Assembly (NCBI RefSeq): GCF_023229695.1
Contig: NZ_JALNYS010000011.1
Location: 44,025-108,024 of the forward strand
DNA length: 64,000 nt
Reading direction: 5' to 3'
DNA from: Sulfuricurvum sp.
Lineage (GTDB): Bacteria > Campylobacterota > Campylobacteria > Campylobacterales > Sulfurimonadaceae
The notes beneath the pieces are model-generated. The model had not been told where the DNA came from, ran no database searches, and saw only the letters and a program-made list of their open reading frames with translations. Position 1 is the stretch's first letter. Each line of letters starts with the position of its first letter. This document shows, piece by piece, positions 17,091-25,074 of this stretch. Made by a program: the position numbers and the translations under genes.

Positions 17091-17214
17091 AGGGTTCTCC
17101 TTAAATAAATAAATATGGGAAACTATAACAGAAGAATTTTAAACCCACCTAAAAAATAGGCAGGCAATTTGCAATATAGAGTCGGAGTGTTACACAAGCG
17201 GAAAAAAAACGGGG

Positions 17215-18372
17215 TTAAAGACCTAAATAGGCCCGAATCGCATCGACTTTATCGGTCTTTTCCCAGGTAAAATCGGGCAGCTCGCGTCCGAAATGGCCGT
17301 ATGCCGCTGTTTGACGATAAATAGGGCGCAGCAGGTCAAGCGATTCGATAATCCCTTTTGGGGTAAGATTGAACAGCTCTTTGACACAGCTCTCAATTTT
17401 TTCTTCATCAACGACGGCGGTACCGTGGGTGTTGACCATAATCGAAATTGGCTTAACGACACCGATCGCGTAAGCCACTTGAATGGTTGCACGCTCGCAG
17501 GCTCCTGCCGCAACCAGATTTTTGGCAACGTAACGCGCTGCATAGGCGGCCGACCGATCTACTTTGGTCGGGTCTTTTCCGCTGAATGCCCCTCCGCCGT
17601 GAGGACAGCTTCCGCCGTAGGTGTCTACAATGATTTTACGCCCGGTCAATCCAGCATCGCCTTGCGGGCCGCCGATGACAAATTTGCCGGTAGGATTGAT
17701 GTGATAGACGATATTCGGGCTCATCAGTTCAGCTGGAATAACGTGTCGGATAACTTCAGAGATAACATCCGCATGGAGTTTCTCCTGAGAGATATCGGGA
17801 GCATGCTGTGTGGAGACGACAACGGTCTCTACGGAAACCGGTTTGTCATCTACGTAGCGAACACTAACCTGTGCTTTACCGTCCGGACGCAGATAGGGGA
17901 TAATCCCCTCTTTACGTACTTGAGCAAGGCGTTCGGTAATCCGGTGAGCCAGATGGATCGGAAGAGGCATAAGAACATCGGTTTCGCGGCAGGCATACCC
18001 AAACATCAATCCTTGGTCTCCCGCACCGATTTCGCCGTCTTCTTGATCAACCCCCTGGTTAATATCGGGAGATTGTTCTCCGATACCGTTAAGGACGGCA
18101 CAGGAGCGATAATCAAATCCGTAGGTAGCATCGGTATAGCCAATTTCGCGAACTACCTGACGGGCAATCTCCTGCATCGGAGCATAGGCAGTCGTCTTCA
18201 GTTCACCGGCAATGACACAAAATCCGTTGGATACAAGCGTTTCACATGCAACACGTGCTTTCGGGTCATCTTCTATGATGTAGTCCAAAATGGCGTCGCT
18301 GATTTGATCGGCCATTTTATCGGGATGCCCTTCGGTGACCGATTCGGAGGTGAAAATATACTCTTTAGGCAT
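17215..18372 (-). CDS. metK: S-adenosylmethionine synthetase
   Basis: It makes SAM from ATP and methionine. The 385-residue protein carries SVTEGHPDKMADQISDAILD, GAGDQGLMFGYA, the P-loop-like GGGAFSGKDPTKVDRS and DLLRPIYRQTAAYGHFGR, a complete set. The preceding leader (18373-18486) contains a GCTAAACCGTGC/GCACGTTAGC hairpin at about 18394-18420 but no recognisable SAM riboswitch core. The product may also feed the methylthioribose salvage at 58-62 kb. Confidence 0.98.
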   Translation of the reverse strand: MPKEYIFTSESVTEGHPDKMADQISDAILDYIIEDDPKARVACETLVSNGFCVIAGELKTTAYAPMQEIARQVVREIGYTDATYGFDYRSCAVLNGIGEQSPDINQGVDQEDGEIGAGDQGLMFGYACRETDVLMPLPIHLAHRITERLAQVRKEGIIPYLRPDGKAQVSVRYVDDKPVSVETVVVSTQHAPDISQEKLHADVISEVIRHVIPAELMSPNIVYHINPTGKFVIGGPQGDAGLTGRKIIVDTYGGSCPHGGGAFSGKDPTKVDRSAAYAARYVAKNLVAAGACERATIQVAYAIGVVKPISIMVNTHGTAVVDEEKIESCVKELFNLTPKGIIESLDLLRPIYRQTAAYGHFGRELPDFTWEKTDKVDAIRAYLGL

Positions 18373-18486
18373 AAAAATCCTTTTTATTTTGTAAGTAGGC
18401 TAACGTGCTCTCGCACGGTTTAGCGTTGAAATAAACCTCTTGGTCGAAGCCCTATCTTCCAATGATCAGAGGGTGAAAGGGTGTGA

Positions 18487-18954
18487 TTATAGCAAATTGG
18501 ATTTTAAAAAATCCCGTTCCCAGAAAAAATCGATCCAGTCGGTTGCTTCATGCAAGGAATAGTCGGGTTGGATCAAGGCGGTCGTTTTTGTGAACAAAGC
18601 GGCACTTTTGAAAAGGATGTCCGGATAGTTCTGTGATAATATAGGCAACAATGCCTGCAATGTTTTGCCGCTGTCGACAATATCATCGACAATCAAGACT
18701 CGCCGAGAACGGCTGAAATCGCACTCCCCGAAAATAGTAACGGTGTCGCGTTGACGATCCTCGTCATAGCTTTCTATCCGAATACTTTGAAGATTGCGTA
18801 TATTCATGTACATACTTAAAGCGTGCGCTAATGTCATCCCCCCGCGTGCAATCGCTACAACCGTATCCGGTTCGAAGGGTTCACATTGATGTCCCAGTGT
18901 CAGAATATCGGTTTTAAAATGGTTGTACGTATAAAGTATCATAAATGCAATCAT
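18487..18954 (-). CDS. Phosphoribosyltransferase (purine type)
   Basis: This 155-residue PRTase-fold protein has the PRPP-binding loop VLIVDDIVDSGKTL and the upstream VAIARGGMTLA loop. It ends in a WIDFFWERD segment, as in xanthine/hypoxanthine-type enzymes. A second ATG five codons in (18942) is equally possible, since no clear ribosome binding site is visible. The exact base acted on is not determinable here. Confidence 0.85.
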   Translation of the reverse strand: MIAFMILYTYNHFKTDILTLGHQCEPFEPDTVVAIARGGMTLAHALSMYMNIRNLQSIRIESYDEDRQRDTVTIFGECDFSRSRRVLIVDDIVDSGKTLQALLPILSQNYPDILFKSAALFTKTTALIQPDYSLHEATDWIDFFWERDFLKSNLL

Positions 18955-19103
18955 ATCATAAGGGCATCTACGCTATAATAAAAAAAATTCATTATCGTAT
19001 AATAAGCGCTCACGCGTATAGGGCAATTCGTTGAAAAGGTCCCTTATGTTAACGTAGCCAATCAAGATTGCGTCTTGATGGGATGAAAAAAACAGGAATA
19101 TTA

Positions 19104-20621
19104 ATGAAAAAATTAGCCATAATCGGCCGTCCGAATGTTGGCAAGAGTTCATTGTTCAATCGCCTTTTAAAGCAGCGCGATGCAATTACCTCTGAGCAGG
19201 CAGGAACGACACGGGATGTTAAAAAACGGATTGCCGTAGTAGTTGATAAGCAAGTCGAAATCCTCGATACCGGCGGACTCGACGAAGGGTGCGAGTTGTT
19301 CGACCGAATTAAAGAAAAGTCACTGAAAGCGGCGCATGAAGCCGATATCATCTTGTTTATGGTGGATGGTAAAAGTCTCCCGGAAGATGACGATAAAAAA
19401 CTCTTTTACGAACTCGAATCGATGGGGAAAGCGATCGCTTTGGTCGTTAATAAGATTGATAATGACAAAATGCAAGAGAAGCTATGGGAATATTACGAGT
19501 TTGGAACCGACCGAATTTTCGGAATTTCGGTTGCCCATAACCGATCGGTTTTACCGCTTTTAAACTGGATAGCTTCGGAGCTGCCGGAGTCTTCCATCGT
19601 TACTCCTGAGAATGAAATCGCGGAAGAAGATGAGATGGACGGTTTTGATGCCGCTTTGAGAGCTTCTTCCGACGATGAAGAGTTTGATGATGACGATTCA
19701 GAAGATGATTCGGACGAAGAGATCGATGACGAATCGATAGAAGCACTCGAAGAAGCATATCGCGGGATTGTCAAAGAGTACGAAGCCGGCGATATCAACC
19801 AAATGAAAGTGGCGATTATCGGACGTGTCAACGTCGGTAAAAGCTCATTGCTCAATGCTTTGCTCGGTGAAGATCGTTCGGTTGTCAGTTCGGTTGCGGG
19901 GACGACGATCGATCCGATCGACGAAGAGGTCGAATATGAAGGGAAGAAAATTACGTTTATCGACACGGCGGGGATCCGTAAGCGGGGGAAAATCCTGGGG
20001 ATTGAAAAATATGCCTTAATGCGTACCGAAGAGATGTTGGAGACGGCCGATATCGCGTTACTTGTTTTGGATGCGTCACAGCCTTTTATGGACTTGGATG
20101 AGAAAATCGCAGGATTCGTCGATAAAAACCGCCTTGCGTGTCTGATCGTTCTGAATAAATGGGATATGGCCCCGAAAGAAGATTACGACAAGATTATCGA
20201 AGAGGTGCGTGACCGCTTTAAATTTTTAAGCTATGCCCCGATCATCACGATTTCGGCACAGAGTAAACAGCGTGTCCACAAGATTTTCGATATGCTTCTC
20301 AAAATCAACGAAAACTACTCGCAGCGTATCTCTACGGGCAAACTGAATGAAGTGATTCAGGCGGCAATGCGCAAGCATATCCTGCCGAGTATCAACGGCC
20401 AGAATATCCGTCTCTATTTTGCGACGCAGTACGATATCCGTCCGCCGCGCATTGCGTTGATCATGAACAAACCGCAGGGGCTCCATTTCAGCTATCGTCG
20501 CTATTTGACCAATCAGCTCCGCGCGCAGTTCGATTTTGAAGGGACGCCGATTCTGTTTAAAGCGAAAAGCAAAAACGGCAATCGAAAACCGCAGCCGCAT
20601 AAGAAAAAAGCATCGTGGTAA
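19104..20621 (+). CDS. der: Ribosome-associated GTPase Der (EngA)
   Basis: This tandem GTPase assists 50S subunit maturation. From ATG 19104 (AGGA upstream) it has 505 residues. P-loops are GRPNVGKS (about 8-15) and GRVNVGKS (about 240-247), and a KH-like C-terminal domain closes the protein. Between the two G domains lies a very acidic insert (about residues 175-222) with runs such as DDEEFDDDDSEDDSDEE. An in-frame ATG at 19068 is less likely. A hairpin terminator follows the stop. Confidence 0.97.
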   Translation: MKKLAIIGRPNVGKSSLFNRLLKQRDAITSEQAGTTRDVKKRIAVVVDKQVEILDTGGLDEGCELFDRIKEKSLKAAHEADIILFMVDGKSLPEDDDKKLFYELESMGKAIALVVNKIDNDKMQEKLWEYYEFGTDRIFGISVAHNRSVLPLLNWIASELPESSIVTPENEIAEEDEMDGFDAALRASSDDEEFDDDDSEDDSDEEIDDESIEALEEAYRGIVKEYEAGDINQMKVAIIGRVNVGKSSLLNALLGEDRSVVSSVAGTTIDPIDEEVEYEGKKITFIDTAGIRKRGKILGIEKYALMRTEEMLETADIALLVLDASQPFMDLDEKIAGFVDKNRLACLIVLNKWDMAPKEDYDKIIEEVRDRFKFLSYAPIITISAQSKQRVHKIFDMLLKINENYSQRISTGKLNEVIQAAMRKHILPSINGQNIRLYFATQYDIRPPRIALIMNKPQGLHFSYRRYLTNQLRAQFDFEGTPILFKAKSKNGNRKPQPHKKKASW

Positions 20622-20625
20622 TGAG

Positions 20626-20660
20626 AGAGGGGTCATTGCGGGTGACCTCCCCCCTTTTAT
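20626..20660 (+). terminator. Terminator after der
   Basis: An imperfect GGGGTCA/TGACCTCCCC hairpin at 20629-20654 is followed by TTTT. It lies directly behind the der stop codon. Confidence 0.55.
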
Positions 20661-20683
20661 GAGCGGGGGAATATCAAAGCTGA

Positions 20684-20823
20684 CCTTACGCACCTTGTCT
20701 CAACAAGTGCGAAAAGGTTAGTAATCTCCCGTATCCGAAAGATACGGGTAGCTTCAGGGGGGTGCAGGGGACAAATTGTCCCTGCCACTTTACGGGCTAT
20801 GAGCGAAAAGTGTGTAACATCAG
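20684..20823 (-). repeat. Structured 3' element behind hemJ (copy K)
   Basis: Read on the minus strand, it begins about 10 bases after the hemJ stop and matches the element behind hemB at 8326-8470, including the CCCGTATC/GATACGGG hairpin and the GGCAGGGACA segment. Orientation relative to the preceding gene is the same. A GCAC/GTGC pair near 20688-20710 replaces the outer CTGCCCTT stem of copy J. Confidence 0.75.
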
Positions 20824-20832
20824 ATCAAAGAA

Positions 20833-21276
20833 TTAAAATGGTTTAACGATGACCAATGCAACGATACCGATCAACAAAAGGGTCGGTACTTCATTGTAGA
20901 TGCGAAAAAACTTTCCGCTTTTATAGGCTGTGTTTTCTTTGAGCTTGAGACGGTAGTGTCCGAGTGAGAAAAAGTAGGCGATCAAAATGGCGACGAGGGT
21001 CATTTTGGCGTGCATCCAGCCCCCCATTCCAAATACATTTACCCCATAGTGTTGCGTAGAGAGCATGATGAGTGCTGTCCCTGAAATCAGTGTCGCCCAA
21101 AAAGAAGGGATGCCGATGTATTTGTAAATCTTCATCTCCATCACTTCAACGACGTCGATGAATCCCTGATTGGTACCGTTTTCGACATGGTAAACAAAAA
21201 GACGAGGGAGATAAAAGAGTACCGCGAACCACGACACCATTGAGATAATATGAAACCAAAGGATCCAGTTGTACAT
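20833..21276 (-). CDS. hemJ: Protoporphyrinogen oxidase HemJ
   Basis: This 147-residue inner membrane protein oxidises protoporphyrinogen IX. It shows four hydrophobic helices, the N-terminal WFHIISMVSWF with the conserved His, an RLFVYH segment after the first helix and W-H-K residues (GGWMHAKM) in the third region. Length and pattern fit the HemJ/UPF0093 family. The copy-K repeat follows the stop codon, as copy J does behind hemB. Confidence 0.92.
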   Translation of the reverse strand: MYNWILWFHIISMVSWFAVLFYLPRLFVYHVENGTNQGFIDVVEVMEMKIYKYIGIPSFWATLISGTALIMLSTQHYGVNVFGMGGWMHAKMTLVAILIAYFFSLGHYRLKLKENTAYKSGKFFRIYNEVPTLLLIGIVALVIVKPF

Positions 21277-21331
21277 GTGTTACGTCCTGTTAATAAAAGT
21301 AGACGCAAGGGTACCTAAAAAAAGTTAACAC

Positions 21332-21763
21332 TTACAGATGTTTTTTGACCCAAGCGATAATTTGAGAGGCAGGAAGAGCACCGCTGAATTGATCAACGAT
21401 GCGATTGTTTTTAAACGCGATAACGGTCGGTATCGATCGGATACCGAAGCGCCCCCCAAGGTTCTGCTCCTCTTCGGTATTGATTTTGATAAATTGGGCT
21501 TTGAGGGGAAATAAACGTGCCGCCTCTTCGAATGCGGGTGCCATCGAACGGCAAGGGCCGCACCACGGGGCCCAAAAATCGGCGATGATCAATCGCTCAT
21601 CGTTCAGAAGCAATCGATCAAGCTTCTCTTGGGTGACATTGAGAGGTTTTGTATCGAGAAGCGATCCTTTGCAGTGTCCGCATGCAGCTTTGGTGTAACT
21701 CTCTTTGACGGGAATGGCATTGACACCGCCGCAATGGGGGCAAACGATATTAATTTTTTGCAT
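21332..21763 (-). CDS. trxC: Thioredoxin 2 (TrxC type)
   Basis: The 143-residue protein joins an N-terminal zinc finger (C8, C11, C28, C31) to a thioredoxin domain with WCGPC at 67-71 and the cis-Pro loop IRSIPTV. That arrangement defines the TrxC group, cytosolic disulfide reductases induced by oxidative stress in other bacteria. It stands alone between hemJ and the hpf gene. Confidence 0.92.
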   Translation of the reverse strand: MQKINIVCPHCGGVNAIPVKESYTKAACGHCKGSLLDTKPLNVTQEKLDRLLLNDERLIIADFWAPWCGPCRSMAPAFEEAARLFPLKAQFIKINTEEEQNLGGRFGIRSIPTVIAFKNNRIVDQFSGALPASQIIAWVKKHL

Positions 21764-21868
21764 AAAACCCTCGTTTCATATCTCTGTAAAATTTAAATTG
21801 TTTGGAAACCGACATCCCTTGCAGTTGAAGGGGTAACCAACCCCTTCTTCGAGATATGTATGTTGGGG

Positions 21869-22201
21869 TTATTCTGCTTCGACAACCTCTATTTCACGCA
21901 ACGAAGTTGCCTGATGGTCTTTCATTTTATCGTGTAATCGGCGAAGTGCTTTATTGGCACGTTCGATTGCCATGTCGATAGCCGTATCAACATCTTCGTC
22001 GGAATCCGAGATAACAACCGGCTGTGCATGGGCGATATGCATATCAAATTCGACACCGACTTTATTTTTTTCTTTGGTAATCATAACGTTTACAGTAGTA
22101 ATGTCGAGATGGTAACGCTTAAAATTTTCGATAGCCGCTCCAATGTGATCATTGAGATGCTGGGTAAGTTTAATCTCTTTCGAGCGAATTTGAACATTCA
22201 T
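21869..22201 (-). CDS. hpf: Ribosome hibernation promoting factor (short form)
   Basis: From ATG 22201 (AAGGA upstream) the protein has 110 residues. It starts MNVQIRSKEIKLTQHLNDHI and has the beta-alpha-beta-beta-beta-alpha order of HPF/YfiA proteins, with a short acidic tail and no long-form dimerisation domain. It binds the 30S decoding site during stationary phase. Ten further in-frame residues upstream are probably untranslated. It is divergent from trpS. Confidence 0.9.
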   Translation of the reverse strand: MNVQIRSKEIKLTQHLNDHIGAAIENFKRYHLDITTVNVMITKEKNKVGVEFDMHIAHAQPVVISDSDEDVDTAIDMAIERANKALRRLHDKMKDHQATSLREIEVVEAE

Positions 22202-22416
22202 AATAAATCCTTGATTTTTTGATTGATACACTGATGAAGCAAAACTCCGATCAGCTACACTGACGTTGACTCCTCTTCCGTTTTAGAAGACCCATCCGCG
22301 ATAAACTGCAACGTACAACAATTTGTAGTGACGTTTTCAATGAAAAATATAGCATATCTTTTCTTAATACGAAGCTTAAGACACTATGCGGGAAAATTGT
22401 CTCTATTCAAGGAGTA

Positions 22417-23385
22417 ATGGTGAGAGTTTTAACCGGTATTCAACCTTCAGGCGATTTACATATTGGGAACTATTTCGGTTCGATTAAGGCGATGATCGAG
22501 TCGCAGGATGAGCATGAGGTATTTGCCTTCATCGCAAATTATCATGCAATGAGTAGCCTCAGCGACGGGGAGCGTTTAAGCCGTCTTACGATGCAAGCCG
22601 CGACCGATTTTCTGGCGCTGGGGATGGATCCGGAGAAAAGTGCTTTCTGGGTGCAGTCGGATGTGAAAGAGGTGCTGGAACTCTACTGGGTCCTCTCCGG
22701 TTTTACTCCGATGGGGCTGTTGGAGAGGGCCCACAGTTACAAAGACAAAGTGGCAAAAGGGATTGCCTCTAATCATAGTCTTTTCTCCTATCCGGTTTTG
22801 ATGGCGGCCGATATTTTGCTGTTTGGTTCCGAGGTGATTCCGGTCGGAAAAGATCAGATTCAGCACGTCGAGATCGCCCGCGATATTGCGATCAAATTTA
22901 ACAATCAATACGGCGAGATTTTCACGATTCCGGAGTTTCGCGTCGATGAGAACGTCGCGACGGTTCCCGGAATCGACGGGCAAAAGATGAGCAAAAGCTA
23001 CGGCAATACGATCCCTATTTTTTCGGAAGAGAAGATTCAATCGAAAATCATTAAAAAGATCGTGACCGAAGCGGTACCGATGGAAGAGCCCAAAGAGTAT
23101 GAGGGGTGCAATGTTTATAATATCGCCAAGCTCTTTTTGGATTATGAACAGACGCAGGCATTGCAGGAGCGCTATACGAAAGGGGGAGAGGGGCACGGCC
23201 ATTTCAAACTCTATACCCATGACGTGATCTGGGAATATTTTCGTCCGTATCGGGAACAAAGAGCCTATTTTGAGACACATCAGGATGAAGTGAGAGAGAT
23301 CTTAAGTCTCGGTGCGGCCAAAGCAAGTGCAGCGGCACAGCCGATTATTGATAAAGTCCGTTCTGTAACGGGAATACGGTACTAA
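22417..23385 (+). CDS. trpS: Tryptophanyl-tRNA synthetase
   Basis: This class I synthetase has 322 residues. The nucleotide-binding signatures are GIQPSGDLHIGNYFGS at the N-terminus and KMSKSYGN near residue 191. AAGGAG precedes the ATG by 5 bases. gmhA follows after 10 bases, so the ADP-heptose genes appear to begin in the same transcript. Confidence 0.97.
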   Translation: MVRVLTGIQPSGDLHIGNYFGSIKAMIESQDEHEVFAFIANYHAMSSLSDGERLSRLTMQAATDFLALGMDPEKSAFWVQSDVKEVLELYWVLSGFTPMGLLERAHSYKDKVAKGIASNHSLFSYPVLMAADILLFGSEVIPVGKDQIQHVEIARDIAIKFNNQYGEIFTIPEFRVDENVATVPGIDGQKMSKSYGNTIPIFSEEKIQSKIIKKIVTEAVPMEEPKEYEGCNVYNIAKLFLDYEQTQALQERYTKGGEGHGHFKLYTHDVIWEYFRPYREQRAYFETHQDEVREILSLGAAKASAAAQPIIDKVRSVTGIRY

Positions 23386-23395
23386 AAGGGAAATC

Positions 23396-23983
23396 ATGGA
23401 ACGTTATATTCGAGCACAGATTGCCGATTCGGCAGCAACCAAACAGGCAATTTTGGAAAATGAAGCGCTGATCAACGTGATTATGAAGGTTGCAAAAGCG
23501 TGCGTCGAGGTGTACCGCAACGGTAAGAAGACCCTTTTGGCCGGTAACGGCGGCTCAGCAGCCGATGCACAACACATTGCGGCGGAATTGGTTGGGCGCT
23601 ACGGATTTGACCGCCCCTCACTTCCGTCGCTTGCATTGACGACCGATACCTCCAATCTTACCGCTATCGGTAACGATTACGGCTATGAGAAAGTCTTTTC
23701 CCGTCAGCTGGAGGGGATGGCTCAGGAAGGGGATCTCTTTATCGGTATTTCGACGTCGGGGAATTCGCAAAATGTGATCAATGCGTTTGAATCGGCGAAA
23801 GATCGGGGAGTCACGACCGTTGCACTTGTCGGGCGCGACGGCGGAAAAATGGGAGAGATGGCCGATTATGCGATCATCATCCCCTCCAATGCGACGCCGC
23901 GTATTCAAGAGTCGCATATTTTGATCGGTCATATCCTCTGCGATATCATCGAAAAAGAGCTTTTCGGCGGCGGAGTGGCATGA
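23396..23983 (+). CDS. gmhA: Sedoheptulose-7-phosphate isomerase
   Basis: It converts sedoheptulose 7-phosphate to D-glycero-D-manno-heptose 7-phosphate, the first step to ADP-heptose. The 195-residue SIS-domain protein has GNGGSAADAQHIAAELVGR, LTTDTSNLTAIGND and ISTSGNSQNV. It is cotranscribed with trpS and followed by repeat copy C and gmhB. Confidence 0.96.
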   Translation: MERYIRAQIADSAATKQAILENEALINVIMKVAKACVEVYRNGKKTLLAGNGGSAADAQHIAAELVGRYGFDRPSLPSLALTTDTSNLTAIGNDYGYEKVFSRQLEGMAQEGDLFIGISTSGNSQNVINAFESAKDRGVTTVALVGRDGGKMGEMADYAIIIPSNATPRIQESHILIGHILCDIIEKELFGGGVA

Positions 23984-24007
23984 TGAGCACATTGTGTTCG
24001 TATTTAT

Positions 24008-24085
24008 CTGCCTCGACAGAGGCAAGCTTCAGTGCCACAGCGGCTAGCGTAGCCGAGCGGGGCTTTGCCCTGCTGGCGTTTTAAA
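24008..24085 (-). repeat. Dispersed intergenic repeat, copy C
   Basis: Read on the minus strand, it repeats the core of copy A (24023-24044 against 584-606, two mismatches) and the CTGCCTC/GAGGCAG hairpin at 24009-24026. The GGGCAAAGCCCCG block matches the AGCAAAGCCC block of copy A. It separates gmhA from gmhB. Confidence 0.65.
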
Positions 24086-24091
24086 ATAATA

Positions 24092-24601
24092 ATGCAAAAA
24101 GCATTATTTTTGGATCGTGACGGAGTCGTCAATGTTGAGAAAAATTATCTTCATAAGATAGAAGATTTTGAATTGATGGAGGGGATCGTCGACGTTTGCC
24201 GCCTTTACCAAAATCAAGGATACCTGATTATTATTGTCACGAATCAGTCGGGGATTGCGCGCGGGTATTATTCGGAAGAGGATTTTAAACGTCTTAGCGA
24301 ATGGATGGTGGGCTATTTCAAAGCGTTGGGGATCAGGATTTCTCATATCTATCACTGCCCTCATCATGAGAGTATCGACGGTGCGTGCGAATGCCGAAAA
24401 CCGGAACCGGGGATGTTTTTAACGGCACAAAAGCAGTACGATCTGGATATGAATCTTTCCGTCATGATCGGAGACAATGAACGGGATATTGAAGCGGCTA
24501 TCCGTGCAGGAGTGGGACATAATCTCCTTTTGTCCGAAACGGCAACACACTCGAATGGCGATCGGATCGTTCGCAGCCTAAAGGAGTTGCTGGAATGGTG
24601 A
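24092..24601 (+). CDS. gmhB: D-glycero-beta-D-manno-heptose-1,7-bisphosphate 7-phosphatase
   Basis: This HAD-family phosphatase removes the 7-phosphate after the HldE kinase step. From ATG 24092 it has 169 residues. The nucleophile motif is LFLDRDGVVN (D8, D10), and TNQSGIARGYYSEEDF and the CPHH..GACECRKPEPGM zinc loop are present. No Shine-Dalgarno is obvious. The next ORF overlaps its end by 7 bases. Confidence 0.94.
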   Translation: MQKALFLDRDGVVNVEKNYLHKIEDFELMEGIVDVCRLYQNQGYLIIIVTNQSGIARGYYSEEDFKRLSEWMVGYFKALGIRISHIYHCPHHESIDGACECRKPEPGMFLTAQKQYDLDMNLSVMIGDNERDIEAAIRAGVGHNLLLSETATHSNGDRIVRSLKELLEW

Positions 24602-25074
24602 TTCTCAATACCGGCGGCACCTTTAATAAACGGTATGATCCGATTTCGGGGGAGCTTTTTGTCCCTGCCGATAATGGGGCGATTGAAGCGATTTGCCGTG
24701 TATTGGCAATTTCTATCGATATCCGGGGGATTATCCATAAAGACTCTTTGGAGATGGATGAAGCCGATCGCGCGTTGTTGTGCGATACGATCCGGCAATC
24801 GGCGCAAGAGCGTATCGTTGTCGTCCACGGTACCGATACGATGGGATTAAGTGCGGCGGCCGTTGCGGCGGCCGGTTTGGATAAAACGGTGGTTTTTACC
24901 GGAGCGATGGTTCCGTTTTCGATCGATCCGATCGAGGCGACCGCCAATCTGGCCATGGCCATGGGGTATGCCCAGAGTGTTTCAGGGGGTGTATCCATCG
25001 TTATGCAAGGGGTGATGGGTCCGTATGATCGGGTGAAAAAAAATCGGAAATTGGGGAAGTTTGAGTATGTCTAA
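24595..25074 (+). CDS. Single-domain asparaginase-like protein
   Basis: At 159 residues it covers only the N-terminal domain of an L-asparaginase (families usually about 320). The first catalytic Thr lies in LNTGGTFNK and the second Thr-Asp pair in VVHGTDTMG, both present, followed by FTGAMVP. The C-terminal domain, which completes subunit packing, is absent, and the frame is intact rather than visibly broken. It is wedged between gmhB (7-base overlap) and ccoI (8-base overlap). The function is unclear. Confidence 0.78.
   Translation: MVILNTGGTFNKRYDPISGELFVPADNGAIEAICRVLAISIDIRGIIHKDSLEMDEADRALLCDTIRQSAQERIVVVHGTDTMGLSAAAVAAAGLDKTVVFTGAMVPFSIDPIEATANLAMAMGYAQSVSGGVSIVMQGVMGPYDRVKKNRKLGKFEYV

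Noticed and set aside
17293..18423. 376-residue open frame antisense to metK
   Set aside because: It is a mirror of a highly conserved gene; the translated sequence has no family features and no start signal.
18373..18486. SAM riboswitch before metK
   Set aside because: There is a GC-rich hairpin but no conserved riboswitch core that I can recognise.
22576..23280. 234-residue frame antisense to trpS
   Set aside because: It is fully within trpS, which has all synthetase motifs.
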